From Flavobacteriales bacterium UBA7430 (GTDB lineage: Bacteria > Bacteroidota > Bacteroidia > Flavobacteriales > UBA7430): a stretch of DNA of 64,000 nt. The number at the start of each line of letters is the position of its first letter. Positions within the stretch are counted from its first letter, which is position 1. Location of the stretch: assembly GCA_002478765.1 (NCBI GenBank), contig DLQO01000045.1:1-64000 (forward strand), written 5' to 3'. The notes under the pieces were generated by a model. It searched no databases. It was not told the DNA's origin and saw only the letters and a program-made list of their open reading frames with translations. The position numbers and the translations under genes were made by a program. Shown here piece by piece: positions 34,792-43,294 of this stretch.

Positions 34792-35655
34792 ATGCGCCAG
34801 CTAAAGATAACCAAACAGGTAACCAATCGTGAAACAGCGTCTCTTGACAAGTATCTTCAAGAAATAGGTAAAGTAGATTTGATTACCGCAGAAGAAGAAG
34901 TTGAATTGGCTCAACGTATTCGTGAAGGAGATCAAATTGCATTAGAAAAATTAACAAAAGCCAATCTTCGCTTTGTAGTTTCTGTTGCGAAACAATACCA
35001 GAACCAAGGTCTTTCTCTACCCGACTTAATTAACGAAGGTAACTTAGGGTTAATAAAAGCTGCCCAACGCTTTGATGAAACTCGTGGATTTAAATTCATT
35101 TCATACGCTGTATGGTGGATTCGTCAATCTATACTTCAAGCATTAGCTGAACAATCGCGTATCGTTCGTCTCCCATTAAACAAAATTGGATCGATCAACA
35201 AAATCAACAAAGCATACGCATCTATTGAGCAAGAAGAAGAACGAGCTCCATCAGCATCGGAAATTGCAACATTCCTTGACATGAGCGAATCTGATGTGAA
35301 AGAATCACAAAGGAACTCAGGACGTCACGTATCCATGGACGCACCGCTTGTTGAAGGTGAAGACTCAAATTTATATGACGTTTTAAGGTCTGGCGAAAGC
35401 CCTAACCCGGATAGACAGTTACTAAACGCTTCGCTTAGCATCGAAATTGAACGAGCTTTAGAAACACTAACACCAAGAGAAGCAGATGTAATTAGACTTT
35501 ATTTTGGTCTAGAAGGAAAGCAATCTCTCACATTGGAAGAAATCGGTGAACGATTTGACCTAACTAGAGAAAGAGTGCGTCAAATAAAAGAAAAAGCCAT
35601 TCGACGACTCAAGCATGCGTCTAGAAGTAAAATCTTAAAAACATACTTAGGATAA
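34792..35655 (+). CDS. rpoD: Primary RNA polymerase sigma factor (RpoD/SigA, short Bacteroidota form)
   Basis: This 287-residue group 1-type sigma-70 has region 1.2 ([20 protein letters not shown]) at the N-terminus, region 2 with [36 protein letters not shown], region 3, and region 4 with [29 protein letters not shown]. It lacks region 1.1 and the non-conserved insert, as in Bacteroidota housekeeping sigma factors, which recognise TTG/TAnnTTTG promoters. Many such promoters occur in this window. It stands 36 bp before rpe. Confidence 0.95.
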   Translation: MRQLKITKQVTNRETASLDKYLQEIGKVDLITAEEEVELAQRIREGDQIALEKLTKANLRFVVSVAKQYQNQGLSLPDLINEGNLGLIKAAQRFDETRGFKFISYAVWWIRQSILQALAEQSRIVRLPLNKIGSINKINKAYASIEQEEERAPSASEIATFLDMSESDVKESQRNSGRHVSMDAPLVEGEDSNLYDVLRSGESPNPDRQLLNASLSIEIERALETLTPREADVIRLYFGLEGKQSLTLEEIGERFDLTRERVRQIKEKAIRRLKHASRSKILKTYLG

Positions 35656-35690
35656 CGAGATTAAATCTTTATTTTCACCTGAAGAATATT

Positions 35691-36341
35691 ATGCCACACT
35701 TAATTGCTCCTTCCGTATTAGCAGCTGATTTTGCTAACATTCAACGTGACTTTGAAATGATCAACTCCTCTGAAGCTGATTGGTTTCATATAGATGTCAT
35801 GGATGGAGTTTTCGTACCAAACATTTCGTTTGGTATGCCTGTGATTTCAGCAATGAAAAAGCATGCTAAAAAACCTTTGGATGTACACTTGATGATTGTA
35901 AATCCAGATCAATACATAAGTACATTCAAAGAAATAGGAGCCGATATTCTAACCGTACATTATGAAGCATGCACGCACCTTCACAGAACTCTTCAGGCAA
36001 TAAAAGCTGAAGGCATGAAAGCTGGTGTTGCATTAAATCCACATACTCCAGTAGGTCTCCTGGAAGATCTCATACACGATATTGATGTCGTTTGTATAAT
36101 GTCTGTTAACCCAGGTTTCGGAGGTCAATCATTCATTGAAAACACATACAACAAGGTTGTTGAACTCAAAAAAATTATTAAAAAAAAGCAATCTGCTACA
36201 CTGATTGAAATTGATGGTGGAGTAAATTCAGACAATGCAAAACTCTTAATAGATGCTGGAGCTGACGTCTTAGTTGCTGGAAGCTTTGTCTTTAAATCTA
36301 GCAACCCTAAATCGACAATTGAAAAATTAAAATCCATCTAA
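35691..36341 (+). CDS. rpe: Ribulose-phosphate 3-epimerase
   Basis: This 216-residue TIM-barrel enzyme interconverts ribulose-5-phosphate and xylulose-5-phosphate in the pentose phosphate pathway. Signatures are IAPSVLAADFANI at the N-terminus, WFHIDVMDGVFVPNISFG near 32, HLMI near 66, MSVNPGFGGQSFI near 138 and EIDGGVN near 174 (catalytic Asp residues in DVMDG and IDGG). Length is standard. It may be co-transcribed with rpoD. Confidence 0.96.
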   Translation: MPHLIAPSVLAADFANIQRDFEMINSSEADWFHIDVMDGVFVPNISFGMPVISAMKKHAKKPLDVHLMIVNPDQYISTFKEIGADILTVHYEACTHLHRTLQAIKAEGMKAGVALNPHTPVGLLEDLIHDIDVVCIMSVNPGFGGQSFIENTYNKVVELKKIIKKKQSATLIEIDGGVNSDNAKLLIDAGADVLVAGSFVFKSSNPKSTIEKLKSI

Positions 36342-36564
36342 TTTTATTTTTCAATAGCTACGTAAAACACTATTTCTAGAATAAAACATCCTTCATAAAT
36401 CGTACTCAACAAGTGTCCGGCATGTACAACCACACTTCTGGGGCATGCTTGCAATAAAGCTAATTTAGCACACAACCCCTACTCTCATTCAACTTTTAGT
36501 TTCCGGATTCACAAAAGCATAGATATTGTTTACCGTATACTATACAATTATTAAACTATTTACA

Positions 36565-36572
36565 TACATTTG
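36565..36572 (+). promoter_or_regulatory. Promoter -7 element of the isocitrate-lyase-like gene
   Basis: TACATTTG matches TAnnTTTG, 41 bp upstream of the start codon. It indicates that this odd gene is transcribed on its own. Confidence 0.6.
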
Positions 36573-36612
36573 TGAATTAAAGACTATATAAATCCTTAAT
36601 AAAAATTAAAAA

Positions 36613-37710
36613 ATGCTAAGAGAAATTAGAAATTTAACGGATTTTTGGAATTCTGAACGTTGGAATGAAATTAAACGTCCTTACACGAAAGAAGATGTTA
36701 TAAAATTCTGTCATTCCTTTATGATAGATTATACATTAGCGAATAACAAAGCTGAATCATTTTGGAATATTTTAACACAAGAAGATCAGATTTATGGAAT
36801 GAGTGCTAGCAATGCAGAAGAAGGTATAGATCAAGCAGAAGCTGGTATGGACTTTTTGTGTTTAGACAACACAACAAATATCCTTACAAAGAAAACGAAA
36901 AACATACCCCATGTCATAAACAATGTCAACAAGCTCTTTCATAAAGGCTATGGGTCAACTCCTATCGTAATTAAAACGAAGCCATTGGGTTTTAAAGAAA
37001 TGACTAAGATCATTCAATCCGGTGTTGCAGGAATCTGGTGCGATGATGAGAACGTACAAAAAAACGGCCAAAGAACTGGAGACCTCTTGTCAACAAAAAG
37101 CATGATAACTCAACTAACACAGGTGAGATTGGCTGCTGATGTATGCAGAGTCCCAAGCATCATCATAGCCAGTACAAAAATTAACAATTCAGAGATGTCT
37201 GAAAACTGTAGAACCAACCTTTCGGATCAAAAATATGAATCAACAAAAACAAACAACAAAGAAATACATCACAATTTAGATACAAACGTAACAACAGAAA
37301 AAGCTATTGAAAGAGGCTTGGCATACGCACCATATGCGGATGTCATTTGTCTAGAGGGAATTGTGCCTGACCTAGAACAAGCTGAAAAATTTGCTAATGC
37401 TATACGAAGTAAATATCCTAGGAAATATTTAGCATACAGCTGCACTTCTATTTTTGATTGGACAACAAAACTAACCCCTACAGAAATGCAAAACTTCCAA
37501 AATGAATTGACAGAATTAGGATATTCAATTCATTATATTAGTCCAAGAGAAGAAACATTCTACACCATGAGAAAACTCGCTGAAAGTTTTTGTGATGATG
37601 GTTTTGCCGGATATGCAAACCTGGAAGAAATATTTTCAAAAGTTGATCATCAAATCAACACCATTGATATTTTAAAAACCATACAAGACGAACAAACCAC
37701 CTTAGTATGA
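36613..37710 (+). CDS. Isocitrate lyase-like protein lacking catalytic motifs
   Basis: This 365-residue protein follows the isocitrate lyase (ICL) framework: W-(x)4-RPYTKEDVIKF at 17-32, GMSASNAEEGIDQAEAGMD, GVAGIWCDDE at 137-146, QVRLAADVCRVPSIIIAS at 170-187, LAYAPYADVICLEG at 236-249 and KYLAYSCTSIFDW at 271-283. The ICL catalytic K-K-C-G-H is replaced by KNGQR (150-154), ARTDA by ASTKI, and NCSPSF by SCTSIF. The SGWQ and ANLAGEMYPDQS segments are missing, making it about 65 residues shorter than E. coli ICL. The metal Asp (DD of CDDE) and E248 remain. It is probably not an isocitrate lyase; a pseudoenzyme or another reaction of the ICL/PEP-mutase superfamily are both possible. The frame is intact with its own promoter. 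Confidence 0.75.
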   Translation: MLREIRNLTDFWNSERWNEIKRPYTKEDVIKFCHSFMIDYTLANNKAESFWNILTQEDQIYGMSASNAEEGIDQAEAGMDFLCLDNTTNILTKKTKNIPHVINNVNKLFHKGYGSTPIVIKTKPLGFKEMTKIIQSGVAGIWCDDENVQKNGQRTGDLLSTKSMITQLTQVRLAADVCRVPSIIIASTKINNSEMSENCRTNLSDQKYESTKTNNKEIHHNLDTNVTTEKAIERGLAYAPYADVICLEGIVPDLEQAEKFANAIRSKYPRKYLAYSCTSIFDWTTKLTPTEMQNFQNELTELGYSIHYISPREETFYTMRKLAESFCDDGFAGYANLEEIFSKVDHQINTIDILKTIQDEQTTLV

Positions 37711-37717
37711 GGTCTTA

Positions 37718-37760
37718 AATTAAAGGTGAAGAACTCAAGGGCAGCTTTTCACCTTTAATT
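37718..37760. terminator. Bidirectional hairpin between convergent genes
   Basis: A 13-bp perfect inverted repeat (37718-37730 with 37748-37760; core TTAAAGGTGAA/TTCACCTTTAA) sits between the ICL-like gene and the PhnA-like gene, and A/T-rich flanks suit termination in both directions. Confidence 0.7.
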
Positions 37761-37968
37761 ACTTCTTTTTAACAAAGCAAGTCTTTAAAACAACACGCGT
37801 AGCTTCTACCTTTCCATCAATTTCCTCAGGATCACTTGTAAGTCGGATGTTTTTAATCTTTGTTCCTTTTTTAAGGTTGATTTGTGTCCCCTTAATTTTA
37901 ATGGACTTGGTAAATATAACCGAGTCACCATTCTTCAGAACGTTACCGTTTGCGTCTGTTGTTTCCAT
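37759..37968 (-). CDS. PhnA-like small domain protein (YjdM C-terminal domain)
   Basis: This 69-residue protein corresponds to the C-terminal SH3-like domain of PhnA/YjdM: DANGNVLKNGDSV at 4-16, KIKGTQINLKKGTKIKNIRLT, and DPEEIDGKVEATRVVLKT. The N-terminal zinc-ribbon domain of full YjdM is absent. Despite the name, PhnA is not an established phosphonate enzyme. It is monocistronic and convergent with the ICL-like gene. Confidence 0.8.
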   Translation of the reverse strand: METTDANGNVLKNGDSVIFTKSIKIKGTQINLKKGTKIKNIRLTSDPEEIDGKVEATRVVLKTCFVKKK

Positions 37969-38104
37969 TTTTTATAATTTGGAGCTAATTTGAGACTAAC
38001 CCGATAAGTAAACTAATTTTAAGATTAAAAATAATGAAATAACACTCAAAATTCCTGTATTAAGTTCCGCTTAGTTCTTCATGAATTAGCATATATTAGT
38101 TACG

Positions 38105-39232
38105 ATGAAAAATTTGAAGAAAAAAAGAGTCATTGTATCAGTTACAAATGACCTATCAACAGATCAGAGGGTCAAGAAAGTCTGTGAAAGCATAACAAAG
38201 CTTAACACAGAGATACTTCTTATTGGTCGACTTCTTCCTGAAAGTAAAAAATTGGAACTCCCCTACACATGTATAAGAATGAAGCTCTTATTCAACCATG
38301 GACCACTTTTCTATGCGGAATATAACATCAGACTGTTTTTATTTCTTCTTTTTTCGAAAGTAGACATCTACCATGCTAACGATTTAGACACCCTGCTAGC
38401 CAATTATTTGGCATCTAAAATAAGACGTAAACCTCTCATTTACGACTCGCATGAATACTTCACCGGTGTGCCTGAGATTCAGAACAGAAAAATCGTAAAA
38501 AAAATATGGACAATGATTGAGGAATGGATTTTCCCAAGACTACGTCACATATTTACTGTGAATGACTCCATTGCTTCGCTGTACAACGAAAAATATGGGA
38601 AAAGTGTAAAAACTCTAAGGAACATACCCCGAAAAAGTAACACGATTTACTTTAAATCAAAAAAGCAACTTAACATACCTGAAGATAAAAGCATCATCAT
38701 CACTCAAGGTGCAGGAATAAATATAGATCGAGGTATTGAAGAAGCCTTGGAAGCAATACAATACTTGAAAAATGTTTGTTTTCTGATTATTGGAGATGGC
38801 GATGTACTTCCTAAACTCAAAAAAAAAGTTCAGGAATTGAAATTAGAAAATTCTGTTATCTTTAGAGACAAGATGCCCTATGAAGAAATGATGCAACACA
38901 CACATCATGCAGAACTGGGGCTTACTTTAGACAAAAGCACAAACATAAACTACAAACTCAGTTTACCGAATAAGCTTTTCGATTACATACATGCAGGCAT
39001 TCCTATTTTAGCAAGTAAAGTTGTTGAAGTTGAAAAAGTGGTAAAAAAATATAATATTGGACTGATCATTAAAAATCATGAGCCCAAACATATTGCAGAA
39101 CAAATAAAACTAGCTTTAAAAAGCAACTTAAAGACAGAATTTGAATCAAATATAAAAAAGGCTGCACGAGAATTGAATTGGGAGCACGAAGAGCAAACCC
39201 TAATAGAAGTTTATAAAGTAATTGAAAAATAG
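38105..39232 (+). CDS. Glycosyltransferase, GT-B fold (family 4-like)
   Basis: This 375-residue protein has an N-terminal acceptor domain with VDIYHANDLDTLLANY near 88 and YDSHEYFTG near 115, and a C-terminal donor domain with IITQGAGINIDRGIEEALEAI near 198 and LSLPNKLFDYIHAGIPILAS near 285. It probably adds a sugar to a lipid-linked or surface glycan at the inner membrane. Donor and acceptor are unknown. It overlaps the next glycosyltransferase by 11 bp, so they act as a pair. Confidence 0.85.
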   Translation: MKNLKKKRVIVSVTNDLSTDQRVKKVCESITKLNTEILLIGRLLPESKKLELPYTCIRMKLLFNHGPLFYAEYNIRLFLFLLFSKVDIYHANDLDTLLANYLASKIRRKPLIYDSHEYFTGVPEIQNRKIVKKIWTMIEEWIFPRLRHIFTVNDSIASLYNEKYGKSVKTLRNIPRKSNTIYFKSKKQLNIPEDKSIIITQGAGINIDRGIEEALEAIQYLKNVCFLIIGDGDVLPKLKKKVQELKLENSVIFRDKMPYEEMMQHTHHAELGLTLDKSTNINYKLSLPNKLFDYIHAGIPILASKVVEVEKVVKKYNIGLIIKNHEPKHIAEQIKLALKSNLKTEFESNIKKAARELNWEHEEQTLIEVYKVIEK

Positions 39233-40343
39233 AGAGCTACATATCATAGCCTTAAACATTCCATATCCTGCAAACTACGGTGGGGCAATAGACATATTCT
39301 ACAAAATAAAAGAATTGAGCCTATTGGGAATGAGAATCCATTTACATTGCTTTAAATATGGACGAAATGAGGCGGAGGAGCTTGAGGATTTGTGTGCATC
39401 CATCCACTATTACCCAAGAAAAAAACGTTTTCTGGATTTATTTTCCACAACACCTTTCATTGTGAAATCTCGAAAGACCGATAAACTTCTCGAAAATTTA
39501 ATGAAAATTAATGCTCCGATTCTTTTTGAAGGTTTACACACCTGTTATTACCTTGATCATCCTAAATTAAAAAACAGAAGGCGATTTGTCAGAGCTCACA
39601 ATATTGAATCTGATTACTACAAAGCTCTGTATCGAGCTGAGCGAAAACCGTTAGAAAAACTATTTTTCTACTCTGAATATCACAAAATAAAGTTTTACGA
39701 AAAAAAATTAGCAAAAGCAGACGGGATTCTCTCAATAAGTCAGAAAGACTGTAACCATTTTAACAACAAACAAAAAAGTCATTACATAAAACCTTTTCAC
39801 CCTGACAAAGAGGTTCAAATAAAAAAAGGTTTGGGTGAATACGCTATTTATCACGGAAATTTATCTGTAGCTGAAAATGAAAAAGCTGCATTATTTTTAA
39901 TTCAAAAAGTATTCAGTAGAATTGACTTCCCTCTTGTAGTTAGTGGTTACAAACCAAGTAAATATCTTCGAAAAGAGATCAGCAAACACAAATACATACG
40001 TCTGGTTGAAAATCCCGAAGAAAGTCTTTTAAAAAGCTCTATAGAAAATGCTCAAATTCAAGTTTTACCAACAAATCAAGACACTGGAATTAAACTTAAA
40101 TTATTGAAATCTCTTTTTAGGGGGAGGCATTGTATCTTAAACAAAAAAATGGCCAACATTTCTGGCATTGAAAAGACCTGTCATATTGCTGAAAGTGCAA
40201 CAGAATGGATTAAAAAAATTAAAGAGCTTGAAAACCAAGAATTTTCTCAAGAATACATTGAGGAAAGGAAAAATATGTTAGAAAGTTTCAACGGCAAAAA
40301 AGAAGCTGAAAAAATCATATCGTTAACCCATCCAACAATTTAA
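39222..40343 (+). CDS. Glycosyltransferase, second of a pair
   Basis: This 373-residue GT-B-like protein begins LHIIALNIPYPANYGGAIDIFYKIKELSLLG (about 6-36, split here by description), typical of GT4 N-termini. VRAHNIESDYYKAL near 127 and IYHGNLSVAENEKAALFLI near 208 follow. The start is TTG at 39222, inside the end of the first glycosyltransferase, and no other start leaves a complete fold. Its last 29 bp overlap the end of the convergent FtsE-like gene. The substrate is unknown. Confidence 0.78.
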   Translation: MKNRELHIIALNIPYPANYGGAIDIFYKIKELSLLGMRIHLHCFKYGRNEAEELEDLCASIHYYPRKKRFLDLFSTTPFIVKSRKTDKLLENLMKINAPILFEGLHTCYYLDHPKLKNRRRFVRAHNIESDYYKALYRAERKPLEKLFFYSEYHKIKFYEKKLAKADGILSISQKDCNHFNNKQKSHYIKPFHPDKEVQIKKGLGEYAIYHGNLSVAENEKAALFLIQKVFSRIDFPLVVSGYKPSKYLRKEISKHKYIRLVENPEESLLKSSIENAQIQVLPTNQDTGIKLKLLKSLFRGRHCILNKKMANISGIEKTCHIAESATEWIKKIKELENQEFSQEYIEERKNMLESFNGKKEAEKIISLTHPTI

Positions 40344-40998
40344 TACTTCCCGATTCACAGCGTATCATCTTTGATGGGAAATCATTAATGATCGAATAAT
40401 CATGAGTAGCCATAAAAATAGCCTTACCCTTCTTTTGGATTCCCTTAAGAACCTGCATGATTTCTCGAGAAGTTTCTGGATCTAAATTACCCGTTGGCTC
40501 ATCCGCAATAATCAAATCGGGCTCATTCAATAAAGCACGTGCAATGGCAATACGTTGTTGTTCTCCTCCAGATAATTCATGAGGCATTTTATATGCCTTA
40601 TTCTGCATCCCTACCTGTTCTAAAACACCATTTATACGAGAATCTAACTTGTGCTTATCATCCCATCCCGTAGCCTTCAACACAAACTGTAGATTTTTTT
40701 GGACTGAACGATCAGACAACAATTGAAAATCCTGAAAAACAACACCAATACCTCTTCGCAAAAAAGGGATGTCTCGTTCTTTTAAACGATTCAAATCATA
40801 GCCCACGACCTCGCCATCACCCTCTTGTAAACTTAAATCTCCGTATAATGTTTTGAGCAAGCTACTCTTCCCACTACCTGTCTTACCAATCAGGTAGATA
40901 AAATCTCCCGAATACAATTCAAAACTTACCTTACTGAGAACCAAGTGGTCTTTCTGATAAATTTTCGCATCATTTAAAGTTAAAATTGCTTTAGACAT
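40315..40998 (-). CDS. ftsE: Cell-division ATP-binding protein, FtsE-like
   Basis: This 227-residue ABC ATPase has Walker [11 protein letters not shown]-loop VVFQDFQLL, signature [16 protein letters not shown], Walker [13 protein letters not shown] and switch THDY. The [15 protein letters not shown] and THDYSII segments are FtsE-like. With FtsX it would regulate cell-wall hydrolases at the septum. No ftsX is adjacent, so a LolD-type assignment is not excluded. The gene stands alone on the minus strand. Confidence 0.8.
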   Translation of the reverse strand: MSKAILTLNDAKIYQKDHLVLSKVSFELYSGDFIYLIGKTGSGKSSLLKTLYGDLSLQEGDGEVVGYDLNRLKERDIPFLRRGIGVVFQDFQLLSDRSVQKNLQFVLKATGWDDKHKLDSRINGVLEQVGMQNKAYKMPHELSGGEQQRIAIARALLNEPDLIIADEPTGNLDPETSREIMQVLKGIQKKGKAIFMATHDYSIINDFPSKMIRCESGSIKLLDGLTI

Positions 40999-41108
40999 AA
41001 AATATAATTTGAGTTTAAAACTAGTTATTTCCCTTCAATAGCATATGCTATTTCAGAAAAATTAAAGGGCTATTTCAAAAAAAATAGTCCAACATCAATC
41101 ATATTGAT

Positions 41109-41116
41109 TAAATTTG
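41109..41116 (+). promoter_or_regulatory. Promoter -7 element of the lipoprotein/outer-membrane pair
   Basis: TAAATTTG matches TAnnTTTG. Transcription would begin just before the ATG at 41132, which favours that start over the TTG at 41114. Confidence 0.5.
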
Positions 41117-41131
41117 CAAAAAGAAAATCAC

Positions 41132-41491
41132 ATGAAAGCCATTAGACTCGCTTTGGCAATATTTAGCCTCGTATTCATCATCAGCTGTGACAAAGAAAAC
41201 AAAGAAAATATTACAACTGAGATTCCTGAAATCATTAGTCTAACTTCAGATAAAACTGAAATAAAATATGGAGCAAGTGAACCTGCAAAACTAAAATGCA
41301 CGGCATTAGGTGACAATTTAAAATACGTATGGGAAGTTGATTTTGGAGACTTGTTTGTGATTAATACTGATGGATCAGAAGTGCAATTTACAGCATCTCC
41401 TTGTTGTATGGGTAAAAAGACCATCCGCTGCAAAGTATCGAATAGCGGAGGAAAAGTAACTGAAAGTATCGAAATTACAATTGTTGAATAA
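41132..41491 (+). CDS. Small Ig/PKD-like lipoprotein
   Basis: This 119-residue protein has a lipoprotein signal (MKAIRLALAIFSLVFIISC) and one immunoglobulin/PKD-like beta domain: LTSDKTEIKYGASEPAKLKC, YVWEVDFGD and GKKTIRCKVSNSGGKVTESIEITIVE. A Cys pair occurs in SPCCMGKK. I know no function. It ends five bases before the next gene, whose product also carries a CC motif, so the two probably form an envelope pair. Confidence 0.7.
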   Translation: MKAIRLALAIFSLVFIISCDKENKENITTEIPEIISLTSDKTEIKYGASEPAKLKCTALGDNLKYVWEVDFGDLFVINTDGSEVQFTASPCCMGKKTIRCKVSNSGGKVTESIEITIVE

Positions 41492-41496
41492 TTCAC

Positions 41497-42462
41497 ATGG
41501 AAATTATGAGAAATCTACTTTTTACAATTTTCATCAGCATTTATTTCATTAACGCATCTCATGCTCAGTGTTGTTCTGCAGGTAACCCTGCGACAAACAA
41601 CGGCGTTTTAGGTACATCAAAAAATGTATTGAATGTTTCTTCTTCGGTCATACACAGTTACTCAGACACTTACTATGAAGGCAACCAACCTACCGATTGG
41701 AACTATCTAAAAAACATGCGGTTTAACTTTGCTATGTTGAATTTTGAATATGGTTTAACAAACAAAATCAAACTAACTTCTGAAATAGGATACTTCATTG
41801 ACAAATCATTGCGTTATGGTTTCATTGATCAAAAGAGAAAAGCATACGGATTGGGAGATGTTGTTGTAGGAATCCAACACCATTTGTATAATAACAAAAC
41901 TCGAATGTTGAATGTTTTTCCAGGCTTGAAACTCTCACTACCAGTTGGAGCTTTCGATCAAATGGATGGCAACATAATTTTACCCGTTGACATACAACCC
42001 TCATCGGGCAGCTTAAAAATGTCTACTTCCTTATTGATTACAAAACAATTCATTGAATCAAAATTCACCACAAGTTCATTTTTTTCTAGTGAATTTTCAC
42101 AAAAAATAAATACAGAACGTACCAACTATAAATACGGAAATCTCTACAGAATAAATTTTAAAGTTGGGTATCAACCATCGGGAAAAACTGTTCTAGGAAT
42201 ATCACTTAACTTTCAGCATAGAGACAAAGCACAAAACAGAGGAGAGATTATGGAATATACAGGAGGTACCTATCTAAATTTACAACCCAGCATTTCACAC
42301 ACTATAAAACAAATATACACCTTGAACACTTTCGTAGGAATACCCATTTACAAGAATGTAAACGGCATTCAATTGACCAATAAATACGTGCTCGGGTTTG
42401 GCATTTCGAGAAGCTTTCACCTGAAAACTTTCAAACCACAAATCACACCTAACATTCTGTAA
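41497..42462 (+). CDS. Outer-membrane beta-barrel protein of unknown function
   Basis: This 321-residue protein has a signal peptide (through NASHA) and a mature N-terminus QCCSAGNPATNNGVLG with two adjacent Cys. The rest alternates amphipathic strands (MRFNFAMLNFEYGLTNKIKLTSEIGYF and many similar), as in transporter-like barrels. The ATG at 41506 (MRNLLF) is an alternative start. CC-G-type N-termini like this are seen in Bacteroidota barrels of unknown role. It shares a transcript with the upstream lipoprotein gene. Confidence 0.65.
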   Translation: MEIMRNLLFTIFISIYFINASHAQCCSAGNPATNNGVLGTSKNVLNVSSSVIHSYSDTYYEGNQPTDWNYLKNMRFNFAMLNFEYGLTNKIKLTSEIGYFIDKSLRYGFIDQKRKAYGLGDVVVGIQHHLYNNKTRMLNVFPGLKLSLPVGAFDQMDGNIILPVDIQPSSGSLKMSTSLLITKQFIESKFTTSSFFSSEFSQKINTERTNYKYGNLYRINFKVGYQPSGKTVLGISLNFQHRDKAQNRGEIMEYTGGTYLNLQPSISHTIKQIYTLNTFVGIPIYKNVNGIQLTNKYVLGFGISRSFHLKTFKPQITPNIL

Positions 42463-42541
42463 AAATAATTCTTTCTAATTCATTACCCCAAGTAAACATT
42501 AAACTGCGGGAATAGTGTATTTTTAAGTAAATTTAGATTGT

Positions 42542-43294
42542 ATGCACCTATTAATTTCACCAGCGAAGACCCTAGATATGAATACCGACATTCGGATTTC
42601 AAAGGTCACAAACCCACCCTTTACTGAAGAGTCTCGTTTACTAATTAATGATTTAAAAAAATTAAGCGCTACAGACATACAAGGCTTAATGAAGGTCAGT
42701 TCAAAAATTGCAGAGCTCAATGCTGAACGTTTCGAAAATTGGACTCTACCCTTTAATGAAACGAATGCTAAAGCATCCGTTTTTGCATTTAAAGGGGATG
42801 TATATACGGGGCTTGAAGCTGAATCTTTATCAGAAAACGATTTAAAATTCGCTCAAAACCATCTTAGTATTTTATCCGGTTTATATGGTTTACTTAGACC
42901 GCTTGATTTGATGCAAGCCTATCGCCTCGAAATGGGGACTAAATTTGCCAACAAGGGTGGACAAAACCTTTACGAATTCTGGGGAAATAAGATCACCGAA
43001 GAAATAAATCATAGAGAACAAGATTTCATAATAAATCTCGCTTCTAATGAATATTTCAAGGCCGTAAAGAAAAATAAATTAATGAGTAAAATCATAACAC
43101 CCATTTTCAAAGACGAAAAAAATGGAAAGCTCAAAATAATCAGCTTTTACGCTAAAAAAGCTCGGGGAATGATGACGCGATTCATCATACAAAACCGTAT
43201 CAAAAATACAGAAGACATAAAGAATTTTAACTCGGGTGGATATACTTTCAACAACAGCCTATCTAATACCAATGAATGGATTTTCACAAGATGA
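42542..43294 (+). CDS. yaaA: YaaA family peroxide-stress protein (UPF0246)
   Basis: This 250-residue protein starts MHLLISPAKTLD, the family hallmark, and contains FKGDVYTGLEA, LSGLYGLLRPLDLMQAYRLEMGT and FYAKKARGMMTRFI. E. coli YaaA limits oxidative damage by lowering free iron, and binds DNA in later work. Length is standard. Its TGA overlaps the next gene's start in ATGA. Confidence 0.93.
   Translation: MHLLISPAKTLDMNTDIRISKVTNPPFTEESRLLINDLKKLSATDIQGLMKVSSKIAELNAERFENWTLPFNETNAKASVFAFKGDVYTGLEAESLSENDLKFAQNHLSILSGLYGLLRPLDLMQAYRLEMGTKFANKGGQNLYEFWGNKITEEINHREQDFIINLASNEYFKAVKKNKLMSKIITPIFKDEKNGKLKIISFYAKKARGMMTRFIIQNRIKNTEDIKNFNSGGYTFNNSLSNTNEWIFTR

Noticed and set aside
36342..36612. 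Intergenic region before the ICL-like gene as a hidden RNA or small gene
   Set aside because: Apart from the promoter box I saw only short imperfect inverted repeats (for example GCATG/CATGC) and no terminator or coding frame.
36613..37710. Isocitrate-lyase-like gene as a plain pseudogene
   Set aside because: The frame is uninterrupted over 365 codons, framework motifs are kept and a good promoter precedes it; loss of catalysis is not loss of the gene.
36613..37968. Phosphonate cluster (PEP mutase-like protein next to PhnA)
   Set aside because: The first protein follows the isocitrate lyase framework, PhnA is not an established phosphonate enzyme, and the genes are convergent with a shared terminator, so neighbourhood is probably chance.
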